Notes under the pieces: model-generated
Told to the model about the DNA's origin: nothing
Seen by the model: the letters and a program-made list of their open reading frames with translations, nothing else
Database searches by the model: none
Part shown: one piece after another, positions 16,143 through 24,926 of the stretch
Layout of the letters: each line of letters begins with the position of its first letter
Numbering within the stretch: position 1 is the stretch's first letter
Assembly: GCA_963709525.1 (NCBI GenBank)
Contig: CAVPXB010000013.1
Location: forward strand, 1 to 64,000
DNA: 64,000 nucleotides
Direction of reading: 5' to 3'
Origin: CAIWHR01 sp963709525
GTDB taxonomy: Bacteria > Pseudomonadota > Gammaproteobacteria > Burkholderiales > Casimicrobiaceae
Position numbers and translations under genes: made by a program

Positions 16143-16907
16143 TCACCCGGGAGCGACGCGCGCCGCCACAGTGAAGAACTGCGCGTCGGCGGTGGGCTCG
16201 CGCGACGCATAGTCCCACCACGACTCGACGATCGCGAAGCCGCCGGCGGCGAGCTCGCGCACCAGATCGTCGGGCGAGCGTGGCCGGATTTCCTCGGCCA
16301 CCTCGATGCGATCCAGCAATTCGCCATTCGCCGCCACCACGTCATAGCGGCGCTCGATCCTGTTGTGTCCATTCGGCAGCGCGGCAATCCGTTTCGAGCG
16401 CGCCAGCGTCAGGTCGCCCCAGGGGCGCTGATAGTCGCGGCTGAACTCCCGGGTCGGCACGGTCGGGCGCGGGATGAAGGCGTCCACGACAAAAATGCCG
16501 CCCGGGCGCAGGGCGCGACGCACGCCGTCGAACAACCTCGCCACGCCGTCGTCAGAGGTGACGTAGGTGATCAGGGAATAGGGACACAACACGACCGCAA
16601 ACGCGGCGGCGAAACCAAGCGCGCAGGTATCCATCCGGGCCAGCCGCGGCGCCACCCTGCGTGCTGCGGCCTTGCGCCGCAGTTCGTCGAGCATTCCCGC
16701 CGAGCCATCGATGCCCGTGACGTCTACGCCGCGCGCGGCGAGCGGCAGCAGGATGCGGCCGTTGCCGCAGCCGAGCTCCAGCACGGGTCCGCCCGTTTCG
16801 ACGCAGCGGGCGGTGTAAAAGCCGATGTCGTCGAACCGCATGTTCAGCGCCATGTCGGTATCGTAGAAGCGGGCAATGCGATCGTAGTTGTCGGTATTCG
16901 CGGTCAT
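16143..16907 (-). CDS. SAM-dependent class I methyltransferase
   Basis: 254 residues from the ATG at 16905-16907, which overlaps the stop of the upstream glycosyltransferase (ATGA). SAM-binding motif I is VLELGCGNGRILLPLA (near residue 43), with VTGIDGSAGML as motif II and LRPGGIFVVDAF as motif III. The gene ends a four-gene minus-strand set of carbohydrate genes, so a sugar or glycan substrate is likely, but this is context only. Confidence 0.8.
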   Translation of the reverse strand: MTANTDNYDRIARFYDTDMALNMRFDDIGFYTARCVETGGPVLELGCGNGRILLPLAARGVDVTGIDGSAGMLDELRRKAAARRVAPRLARMDTCALGFAAAFAVVLCPYSLITYVTSDDGVARLFDGVRRALRPGGIFVVDAFIPRPTVPTREFSRDYQRPWGDLTLARSKRIAALPNGHNRIERRYDVVAANGELLDRIEVAEEIRPRSPDDLVRELAAGGFAIVESWWDYASREPTADAQFFTVAARVAPG

Positions 16908-19123
16908 GGGTGGTCGCGGTCGAGCAATTGGTCGTACAACGCGCGCTGGATCGCCGCGCACCGCGGCCACTGGAACGCCGCCAGCCGCCCGCGATCGGAG
17001 TGTTCCAGCGCATGCCGGCGATCGGCATCGGCCAGCAGCGCGATGATCGGCTCCGCCATCGCCGCGACATCGCCGGCGGTGACGAGCCCGGCGAATCCGG
17101 CCGCGACAAAGCCGCGCGCGCCGTCCACGGTGCTGACGCAGACCCGCCCGGCCGACAGCGCTTCGATAAGCTTCACCGCGGACCCGCGGATGCCGGTCAG
17201 CGGGTTGATCGTCAACACGGCGCGGCGCAGGATCTCCGGCACGTCCTCGCGGTGCCCGAGCACCGTGACATCCTGCTGCCGCAACAGCGGATCGGCGGCG
17301 ACGATCGGTGCCGATTCGTCGCCGCCCAGCACGGTGAGGCGTGTCGCAGGAACCGCCGCCTTGATCGCGGGCCACGCGTCGCGCAGAAACCTCCGCGCTC
17401 CATCGAGATTCGGCGCGTAGCGAAAAGGTCCGACGAAGACCAGCTCGACCCCCGCCGACGCGCGGTAGTCCGCCAGCGGAACGGAACTGCCATTGGGCAC
17501 GCATACGATGGCCGGATGCGACGTGAGCGCACCGTCCTCCTCCGAGCACACGGTCACCGCGTCGTAGCGGGCAAGGCAGTCGGTCGTGAACCGGGCGTAA
17601 GCGGACGCGCTGCCGCAATCGGCTTCGCTCACCGCGTCGTGCAAGCCCAGCACCCAGCGCTGTCCGGCGCTGCGCATGCGCACCAGATCGGCAAGCTCCG
17701 CGTACTCGATCTGGACGATGGCCGGCGCATGGTCCCGCACGGCCTGCTCCACCGCGGCAACCAGCCGTGAATGGCCATGCGCGCGCATCCGTTCGGGCAG
17801 GCTGCGCTGCGTGGCTTGTGCATCGCGGCCCCGCTCGACGAGGTGCACCGCGTACAGCCCGTCCATCAACGACAGGCTGCGCGCGTCGTAGAGACTGGCC
17901 TCGTCGGAGACGAGGATGATGTCGAAGGTCTCGCGCAACGCGCGAACGAGCCCGGCGATGCGGCGTGCGCCACCGTGTCGCGGCGGGAAGATCGCGAACG
18001 GCGTGACCAGCAGGACCCGGGGCCGCGCGGGTTGATCGTGCAGACCCGCGCGCAACCGGCAGCCGTAGGACGCGCCGGCGAGGACGATTCCCGAGCCGTC
18101 ATCGTCGCGCAGGCGCAACGGCGCAGCAGGACGGCTGCTGTTGCGCGCGCATCGCCGCTGGCGAAAGACCGCAGCCGCGATGGCCGGGCGGGCGAGCTCC
18201 CGCTGGCTGGCATAAGGCAGCGCGCAAACGCGCTCGAGCAGCCGGGCGGGGGCTTCGCCGCTGGCGGCGTGCCGCGCGTCGAACAGCAGTCGATTGCGCT
18301 CGACGATGCGCTCGAGCTCGGCAGCGGCATAGAAGCGGGAAGTGGTGGCACGGTGCAGATGGGAGGCGCGCGACCGGGGACAGAAGAGGACCGCGAGACC
18401 TTCGCGCCAGGCCTGAACGCCCCAGTCGGCGTCCTCCCAGTAGAACGGGTCGTAACAGCGCGCCGCGCGGACGTAGCGGCGCAGCGGCGCAGTACGGAAC
18501 AGCGCGGCGCCGCCGCCGGCGCACAACTGCGGATACGGCAGAGCTTCGTCGCGCACGCCGGCGTGGTAGGCGCGAAGGCCCGAAGGATCGACATACCAGT
18601 CGACGAACCCGGTCTCCTCGCGGCGTCCGTCGGTGCTCGCCTGGAAGATCTGCGAGCCAAGCGCGAAAACGTCGTCACTGCGCCAGGGCAGCAGCGCTGC
18701 CAGCGCCGCGGCCTCGAGCCGCATGTCGCTGTTGAGCAGATACACCCAGTCGTGCTGCACGCGCGAAAGACCCCGCGCAATCGCGCCGCCGAATCCGAGG
18801 GGCTCCGGCGCATGCATCCACTCGATGTCGGCATGCCTTCGGGCAAGCTCGGCATAGCCCTCGATCGCGGCGCCGTTGACAACGACGATGACCTGCGTGG
18901 GTTCGCCGACCTGCGCTCGCGCGGCGTCGAGCGCGGCCAGGGTCTCTCCCAGCATCGAAGGCGCATCGCGCTCGGGAACGATCACCGAGATGCCCGGCGC
19001 CCAATGCGCGAGCGCCGCAGCCGGCGCGCCGCCGCGCGCGGGCCATCGATCCGCCGCGAGCATCGCCAGGTACAGCGGCGCCAGCCGCAACTGCTGGCGC
19101 CAACCCGTTCCCCAATTCAGCAA
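16904..19123 (-). CDS. Two-domain glycosyltransferase (GT2 + GT4-like)
   Basis: 739 residues. Residues about 45-330 are a GT2 (GT-A fold) domain: ISVIVPERDAP, LLNSDMRLE (DxD-type site) and FYWEDADWGVQAW (catalytic ED motif). Residues about 370-735 resemble a GT4 (GT-B) domain: RVLLVTPFAIFPPRHGGARR, VFVGPFRYAPN and a C-terminal GSAVKLIEALSAGRVCVST donor-binding block. Such fusions build surface polysaccharide or glycosylate proteins at the cytoplasmic membrane. The gene is between an unknown protein and a methyltransferase in the same orientation. Confidence 0.85.
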   Translation of the reverse strand: MLNWGTGWRQQLRLAPLYLAMLAADRWPARGGAPAAALAHWAPGISVIVPERDAPSMLGETLAALDAARAQVGEPTQVIVVVNGAAIEGYAELARRHADIEWMHAPEPLGFGGAIARGLSRVQHDWVYLLNSDMRLEAAALAALLPWRSDDVFALGSQIFQASTDGRREETGFVDWYVDPSGLRAYHAGVRDEALPYPQLCAGGGAALFRTAPLRRYVRAARCYDPFYWEDADWGVQAWREGLAVLFCPRSRASHLHRATTSRFYAAAELERIVERNRLLFDARHAASGEAPARLLERVCALPYASQRELARPAIAAAVFRQRRCARNSSRPAAPLRLRDDDGSGIVLAGASYGCRLRAGLHDQPARPRVLLVTPFAIFPPRHGGARRIAGLVRALRETFDIILVSDEASLYDARSLSLMDGLYAVHLVERGRDAQATQRSLPERMRAHGHSRLVAAVEQAVRDHAPAIVQIEYAELADLVRMRSAGQRWVLGLHDAVSEADCGSASAYARFTTDCLARYDAVTVCSEEDGALTSHPAIVCVPNGSSVPLADYRASAGVELVFVGPFRYAPNLDGARRFLRDAWPAIKAAVPATRLTVLGGDESAPIVAADPLLRQQDVTVLGHREDVPEILRRAVLTINPLTGIRGSAVKLIEALSAGRVCVSTVDGARGFVAAGFAGLVTAGDVAAMAEPIIALLADADRRHALEHSDRGRLAAFQWPRCAAIQRALYDQLLDRDHP

Positions 19124-19176
19124 TCAGCCTCCGAATCGCATGCCGCGGAAGGTGTCAGGACGGCACGGCCTCGCGG

Positions 19177-20313
19177 TCATACGAGCAGCGGCCCATCGAG
19201 GCCGATGATTCGTGCCGCATCGTCGCTGCCGGCCATCGCCAGCGCCTGGTCGGCGAACATCGCGGCCCAGACGTTATGCCGCGGCGGCGCCGCACCGAGA
19301 GCGAAGGGCAGCGTGCCCGACGGCGAAATGTGCTCCTGCAGCGTGCGCCGCAGGCGTTCGAGCTCGACGCGATCCGGCGGGTTCTGCGGTTGATGTGCGG
19401 CGAGCAGCGCACCCGCGCGCAATGCCTGGGCGACGATGTCCATCCGTCGCGCCCCCGGTTCACCGGACGCGGAACGCAGGAACTCGGGCACCCGGCCGAG
19501 CGTGCGGACTTGCGCCAGCAAGGCATCGAACTGTGCCGAAATCGACGGCAGCACCGCCGCCAGCCGCGAATCGCAGGGCATCGACAGCACGCCCTCGAAC
19601 GCGTACAGCAACGGATGCGTTTCCGCGTGCGGGCACGCCACGAGCAGGCGCAGGCTTTCGTCGTAGGTGCGCGAGGCCGCGTCGCGCAACCGCATCGGAA
19701 TGGCGTCGAGCGTCTCCGCGGCACCCAGGATGCCCGCGGCGGCCTTGGCGAGAAAGGCACCGCGTCGGGTCGACCAGCGTGCCGGCATGTCGCCGCCCCG
19801 ATGGCTCACGCAAGCCGCGAAGCGATCGTCGCCGTCGACCAGTCGATCGAGTTCGGCGCACACGCCCGCGACGATTGCCGGCGAAGGTTCGAGGAGCCGC
19901 CACCGCGCCGCGCCGGCCAATCCGCGCAGCACCATCGCGATATCGAACAGGAACACCGCGTCGTTGCGCCAGTCGTCTCCGGCAGGCGCCAGATGGACGC
20001 GCGTCAGCGGCGGCGAGGCTGCACCCAACCACGCGCCGAGCCAGCGCTGCGCACTCTGCGCGCGCCGGGCCAACTCCGAATCGCGACCATAGCGGGCTGC
20101 GCGCCAGGCGAGCCATTGCAGGTAGTAGCCGGTGATTTCCGGGTACACGTAGGCCGCACGGCCGTCGGCGTCGACGATGCCGGCCACCCCCCCCGCCTCG
20201 ATTCCCTCGCCAAGCTGGGCCGGACCCTCGAGCAGCCATCGCGCGACCGTGACGGCGCCTGGCGCCTGGACGCCGCCCGCAGACGCGGCGCCCGCCGTCG
20301 CCAACGCACTCAT
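19177..20313 (-). CDS. Unknown protein of a glycan biosynthesis cluster
   Basis: 378 residues from the ATG at 20311-20313, overlapping the epimerase stop (ATGA). No signal peptide or membrane segment is clear. The sequence is almost all helical, with aromatic repeats such as YVYPEITGYYLQWLAWRAA (near 55-73) and NVWAAMFADQALAMA near the end, which recall the alpha/alpha-barrel of glycan-processing enzymes. I do not recognise the family. Coupling with UDP-GlcNAc 2-epimerase upstream and a glycosyltransferase downstream argues for a role in polysaccharide synthesis or modification. Confidence 0.6.
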   Translation of the reverse strand: MSALATAGAASAGGVQAPGAVTVARWLLEGPAQLGEGIEAGGVAGIVDADGRAAYVYPEITGYYLQWLAWRAARYGRDSELARRAQSAQRWLGAWLGAASPPLTRVHLAPAGDDWRNDAVFLFDIAMVLRGLAGAARWRLLEPSPAIVAGVCAELDRLVDGDDRFAACVSHRGGDMPARWSTRRGAFLAKAAAGILGAAETLDAIPMRLRDAASRTYDESLRLLVACPHAETHPLLYAFEGVLSMPCDSRLAAVLPSISAQFDALLAQVRTLGRVPEFLRSASGEPGARRMDIVAQALRAGALLAAHQPQNPPDRVELERLRRTLQEHISPSGTLPFALGAAPPRHNVWAAMFADQALAMAGSDDAARIIGLDGPLLV

Positions 20314-21476
20314 GGCAGCGGGACCTCCGCCACAGCCACCGATGGCATCGCGCCGAGGCAGTGCGATTCGAGAATCTCCGCGATGCGCTGGCCGGCATCG
20401 CCCGCGCCGTAGGGCGCGTGCCGATCGAAGGGAAGCGGCGCGCGCCTCGGCGCGGCAAGAAGCTCGAGCGCCAGGCGGACCAGGAGGTCGCGGTCGGCCG
20501 CGACCAGGCGCACGAATCCGGTTGCGATGCTCTCGGGACGCTCGGTATTGGTTCGCGGAACCAGCAAGGGCGTCCCCAGATGCGGGATCTCCTCCTGCAC
20601 GCCGCCCGAATCGCTGATGACCAGCGCGGCGGACGCGGCCGCGCGGACAAAATCGCGATACGCCATCGGCGCCACGAGGTCGAACCCGGGCCGCCCGCCG
20701 AGGCGCCGCCGGATGCGCGGGGCGACGCGCGGATTGGGGTGCACGGGAAACACCAGGCGCAACTCCGGACGCCGGGCGGCGATCTCGATCAACGCGTCGC
20801 AGATCACATCGGCGTTGCGGCCCCAGTTCTCGCGTCGATGCAGCGTGACCAGGATCACCGGTTCGAGGTCGGGCTGCGCCTCTCCGGCAAGCTCCCACTC
20901 TTGCAACAGCACGCGCAGACAGTCGATGCCGGTGTTGCCTGTGCGATGGATCGTCGCGGGGTCGATGCCCTCGCGATGCAGGTGGCGCACCGCAGAAACC
21001 GATGGGGCGAAATGAATGCTGGCATGGCGCGCGATGCGGCGCCGAAACCACTCCTCCGGGAAAGGATCGGACACCGACTCGGTCCGCAATCCCGCCTCCA
21101 CATGCACGACCGGGCAGTTCGCGTCGCGCCCCGCCCGGGCCCCGGCGTAGGCGGTCAGCGTGTCGCCCTGAACCAATACGCGATCGGGCGCGGAAGCCCT
21201 GATCAACGCGTGCAGGCGATCACGCAGGTGGCAGTAGCCGGCACGAAGGTTGGGCAACGACGGCGGGGCATCGAGCTCGATGTCGCAGCCGATGCCGAAG
21301 CTCGCCAGCGTCTCGCGAACCGCCACGCGGTGCTGACCGCTGTTGACGACCAGTGCGCGCAGGCGGCCGCGCGCGGCCAACGCCCGGATCACGGGGGCGA
21401 GCTTGATGCACTCCGGGCGGGTGCCGGCGATGATCATGACGACCGGCGTGCGCGTGCTGCGGACCGCTGACTCCAT
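20310..21476 (-). CDS. wecB: UDP-N-acetylglucosamine 2-epimerase (WecB-like)
   Basis: 388 residues from the ATG at 21474-21476; GAGAGGA lies 5 bases upstream, which favours it over the ATG at 21488. The enzyme interconverts UDP-GlcNAc and UDP-ManNAc for surface polysaccharides. Motifs: MIIAGTRPECIKLAPVIRAL at the N-terminus, LVQGDTLTAYAGA, VEAGLRT, VTLHRRENWG, SDSGGVQEE and RTNTERPESI, all placed as in WecB. It is first in the four-gene glycan set. Confidence 0.9.
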   Translation of the reverse strand: MESAVRSTRTPVVMIIAGTRPECIKLAPVIRALAARGRLRALVVNSGQHRVAVRETLASFGIGCDIELDAPPSLPNLRAGYCHLRDRLHALIRASAPDRVLVQGDTLTAYAGARAGRDANCPVVHVEAGLRTESVSDPFPEEWFRRRIARHASIHFAPSVSAVRHLHREGIDPATIHRTGNTGIDCLRVLLQEWELAGEAQPDLEPVILVTLHRRENWGRNADVICDALIEIAARRPELRLVFPVHPNPRVAPRIRRRLGGRPGFDLVAPMAYRDFVRAAASAALVISDSGGVQEEIPHLGTPLLVPRTNTERPESIATGFVRLVAADRDLLVRLALELLAAPRRAPLPFDRHAPYGAGDAGQRIAEILESHCLGAMPSVAVAEVPLP

Positions 21477-21630
21477 GGATCCTCTCATGATCGGCGCGAC
21501 GGGCGGATGCGGCTCTGGGCAGGGTCGCAAACCTGTGGGTCGCGTGGCTACGCGCAAACGGGCGATTTTAGCAAGCTGCGGCGGCCCTGACAAAATCGAT
21601 GCCGGGCAGGCCCTGCAGGAACCGTCGCCT

Positions 21631-23802
21631 TCAAGCTTGCCAGGCGATGACGGCGCGTCGATGCACCGACTCGGGCACCACGCCGTATTCCGCGCTGGAG
21701 ACCTGGTCGAGCCAGTTCGACGCGGCCACCTGGCGCTTGCGCGCCTCGGTGCGCGCGCGACGCTCGATCACCAACGCGCTGCGCGCCGCGGCGGGTACGC
21801 CGCCAGCGGGCTCGAGCCTGCCGTCGAGGAAGGCGTCGATGTCGACGAAATCGATACGGCGCCCGGACAGCCGCACCCAGAGCAGATCGCCGCTGACCAG
21901 CGCACCGATCCCGCCGCCTTCGTGCGCCTCGGGCGTGACGTGCCCCACACAGGCGCCCTTGGAGACGCCGGAATAGCGCCCGTCGGTGATCAGCATCGAC
22001 GTGCGCTCGAGAACACCGTGGTGGCGCAGGTTGGCGCTGGGCGAGAACATCTCCGGCATGCCGAATGCCTTCGGGCCCTGGCCCGCGATGACGAAGGCGA
22101 ACGCGATCGTGCCCTGCTGCACCATTTTCTGGAGGCTGTCCCCGGGATCGCCGCCGTTGACCCGACAGAGCGCCGCGAGAAGGCGCGGCGGCAGATCGAG
22201 GCTGGCACACAGGGTGCCCACGAGATCGTTCGACTGCAGCTCGTGATTGCAGGCCGCTTCGTCCTCGAAGTAGCGCACCACGAACACGCGGCCGTCGAAG
22301 CGCCGGACCTGCCCGGTCGCCATGCCCGCGACCTTGAGCGTGCAGGAAGAGAAGAAGTTGCCGCGCAGGATGTCGGTGCCCGAGATGTCGCGCACGGGCG
22401 CGATGCGGATCACCGAGCGCTCCTGCGGCAGCGCCGGCGACACGGGTTCGGCAAGGTCGGCGATGCGCTCGCGCCAGCTGAGGCCGGCCACCGTGGGCGC
22501 ATCGAGATCCATCGGCACGCCGAGGTTCACCAGCACCTTGTAGATGCTCTCCATGCCGCGATGCAGGCCTTCCTGCGCCTGCTGCGCCAGCACCCAGGTG
22601 TCGCGGCCCTCGGTCAGGCTGTGCGCGAAGATGTCGGGCACGTGATGCGCTTCGCGCACCTTCTCGTAGTCGAACAGCGAGACGTCGAAGCCGGCGTGGC
22701 GCATCACGCAGGGCATGTGCAGCATCAGGTTCGACGAGCTGCCGGTGGCGTTGTGGATGCGGATCGCGTTGGCGTAGTTTCTTGCCAGGATCTCGCACAC
22801 CGCATACTCGGGTTTGTTCAGCATCCGGAACAGATGGTCGACGTTGCGGAACACCACGTCGGTCGCGGGCTCGTCCATCAGCAATTCGGCGCCCGGCGGC
22901 ACGAATCCCAATGCCGACACGAGCGTGCGCGACGAGTTGCCGGTGCCGTTGAAAGCGCAGATGCCGCCCTTCTCGTCGCAGGTCGCCGCGGCGAGCTCGT
23001 TCAGGACCTGGTCCGCGCCGGCGCGCGTGACGATGCCGTGAGCGACGGCGCGATGGAGCTGCCCGAGGAACGCCTCGTCGGACGAACATTGCAGGATGTA
23101 GTGGCAATTCTCCTCGATGTCGTCGGCAAGCTGCGGATCGCCGACCTGCCGCGCCGCGTCCTGGATACGCTGCAGCGCCTGCCGCGTGCGTCTGGGTATG
23201 CCACCGCCGCGCAGCACATGCGCCGGAACGAAGATCGCCCACACCGGCGCGGTGCCGCGCTCCGGCTCTCGCCGCGCACGATCCGCGGCGGCCAGTCCGG
23301 ACAGGATGCCGGTAGGCGTCTTGTCGCAGCCGGACATCACGTACGCCGCGTGATAGCTGTGTCCCTCGAAGTTGATGTTGACCGCCATCGCCGTATGGTT
23401 GCGCGACGCGAGCGAGTAGCTCTGGCCGACGTTGCTCTGCGCGGTACCGTCGCAGATGACGGGGATCCCGAAGGTGAAAGGCACCCCGCCGTCCTGCCAG
23501 ACGCGCGCGGCGGCACGCAGTGCGTGCTCATGGTCGAAGAGGTGCGCCGGGTGGTCGGGCGAGCCCTGGATGATGCAGATGCGCGGCCGATTGGTTGCCA
23601 GTCGCTCCACGATCACGGCGAGCGAGTAATCGCCGAGGCCCGCGAAACCGGGTTCGTCGCACAGATAGTCATCGGCGCGGCGCAACAGCGCGCGCACGGT
23701 GATGGGCTCGTTGGCAAGGCCCTGGATGCACGACCGGTACGGGTTGTACCGCTCGTCGACAACCAGGTTCGCGAATTCGGGGTTGCCGATCCTGTCGTTC
23801 AC
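21631..23802 (-). CDS. IlvD/Edd-family dehydratase, long and divergent
   Basis: 723 residues, over 100 more than dihydroxy-acid dehydratase or sugar-acid dehydratases (about 570-600). The family blocks are present: PVICDGTAQSNVGQSYSLASR, MSGCDKTPTGILSG and GGICAFNGTGNSS hold the Fe-S cysteines, and TDGRYSGVSKGACVGHVTPEA near the C-terminus is the conserved end block. The N-terminal 60 residues (NPYRSCIQGLANEPITVRALLRRADDYL) are unusual. It probably dehydrates a sugar acid. It is downstream of a TTT transporter and a PdxA-like dehydrogenase on the same strand and could be part of that operon. The substrate is unknown. Confidence 0.8.
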   Translation of the reverse strand: MNDRIGNPEFANLVVDERYNPYRSCIQGLANEPITVRALLRRADDYLCDEPGFAGLGDYSLAVIVERLATNRPRICIIQGSPDHPAHLFDHEHALRAAARVWQDGGVPFTFGIPVICDGTAQSNVGQSYSLASRNHTAMAVNINFEGHSYHAAYVMSGCDKTPTGILSGLAAADRARREPERGTAPVWAIFVPAHVLRGGGIPRRTRQALQRIQDAARQVGDPQLADDIEENCHYILQCSSDEAFLGQLHRAVAHGIVTRAGADQVLNELAAATCDEKGGICAFNGTGNSSRTLVSALGFVPPGAELLMDEPATDVVFRNVDHLFRMLNKPEYAVCEILARNYANAIRIHNATGSSSNLMLHMPCVMRHAGFDVSLFDYEKVREAHHVPDIFAHSLTEGRDTWVLAQQAQEGLHRGMESIYKVLVNLGVPMDLDAPTVAGLSWRERIADLAEPVSPALPQERSVIRIAPVRDISGTDILRGNFFSSCTLKVAGMATGQVRRFDGRVFVVRYFEDEAACNHELQSNDLVGTLCASLDLPPRLLAALCRVNGGDPGDSLQKMVQQGTIAFAFVIAGQGPKAFGMPEMFSPSANLRHHGVLERTSMLITDGRYSGVSKGACVGHVTPEAHEGGGIGALVSGDLLWVRLSGRRIDFVDIDAFLDGRLEPAGGVPAAARSALVIERRARTEARKRQVAASNWLDQVSSAEYGVVPESVHRRAVIAWQA

Positions 23803-23874
23803 GGAGTCTTCTCTCCAGCAGTCCGGATCATCGCTTCCGCCTGAAAATCGCGGCGCCGACCCGCACGGGAAACG

Positions 23875-24791
23875 TCAGAAGCGGTGCGACAGCGTGAGAC
23901 CGATTGCCGGCGCGGTCTTGTATTCGTCGCTGTAGAGATCGCCGCCATCGGCGCGCGTGACCGTCAGCTTGCCGTTGGCGAACGCGGCGGCGTAGAAGTC
24001 GGCTCTGGTCCCGGGCGCGAAGATGTACGAGAGTCGTGCGAACACCGGGACGAACTTGTTTTCACCGATGCCGCCGGGAACCGGGCCGTCGTCCTTCAGC
24101 CGGAAGCGATACGAGCGGTAGGGCCGCCACCCCCCACTTCCCAGCGATCGGAGAGCGCGTAGGCGAGTTCGAGACCGGCGCCGCCGGCTGGTCCGGCCTG
24201 CAGCGGATTGCCCAGGCGCAGGCGATCGGTGATCTTCCAGTTGACGACGAGGAACGGGAACACCTTGGTCTCGTCGATCTGGCGAAACACGCCGGCGCCC
24301 ACGCCCAGCACGAGATCCGGCGAGAAGATCCTGGTCGCGCTCAACACCGCGCCGTAGCTCAGCGAGTCGCCGGCATTGGCGCCGGATTCGCCGCTCCACT
24401 CGACGCTCGGATTGAAGCCCAGTCGCCAGTCGGGCGCGATCGCGTAGGAGAGGTTGAGACCGACGACGGGAGTGTTGAGCTTCGACCAGGGCGCGCTTCC
24501 GCCGAAGGCCGCCGGGTGGTCCCACTTCCAGTCCTGATAGTCGTAGCGCAGGCTGAGTCCGGCCGCGAACTCGGGCGTGAACTGGCGGGTGACGCTGGCG
24601 CCCACCAGCACGCCGCCCCAGTGAAACGCCCCGCCGCGGTCGAGGTCGGCATCGAACTGGTTGAGACCCGTGATCGACATCGACGTCGTGACGTCGCCGG
24701 GCCTGGCGCCCTGCGCCAGAGCCTGAGTCGCAAGCGTGGCGCCCAGGAGGGCTGCCAGGCTGCCGATGAGAGAGATGGAGCAACGCGACAT
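23875..24791 (-). pseudogene. Outer-membrane beta-barrel protein, frameshifted at a G6 run
   Basis: The ATG at 24791 opens a signal peptide (residues 1-27, ending QALAQ) and a barrel sequence with paired aromatic strands. The frame stops at 24096 just after DRWEVGGG. The adjoining frame continues without loss as WRPYRSYRFRLKDDG and ends in IGLTLSHRF at 23875, a typical outer-membrane C-terminus with Phe. One extra G in a run of six (24130-24135) explains it. The protein is likely a porin for the substrate of the neighbouring transporter. It may be a sequencing error rather than a dead gene. Confidence 0.7.
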
Positions 24792-24926
24792 CGATGAACT
24801 CCGATGAGTAGCAGGGAAACAATGCCAGGAGGGAGCGATTGTACGTGATGGCGCTCGGCGGGTGCCGGAGCCCGCGTTCCACGACCATGGCGAGCGCGGG
24901 GTCGGCGCGGTACCCGCAGCGGGCTT

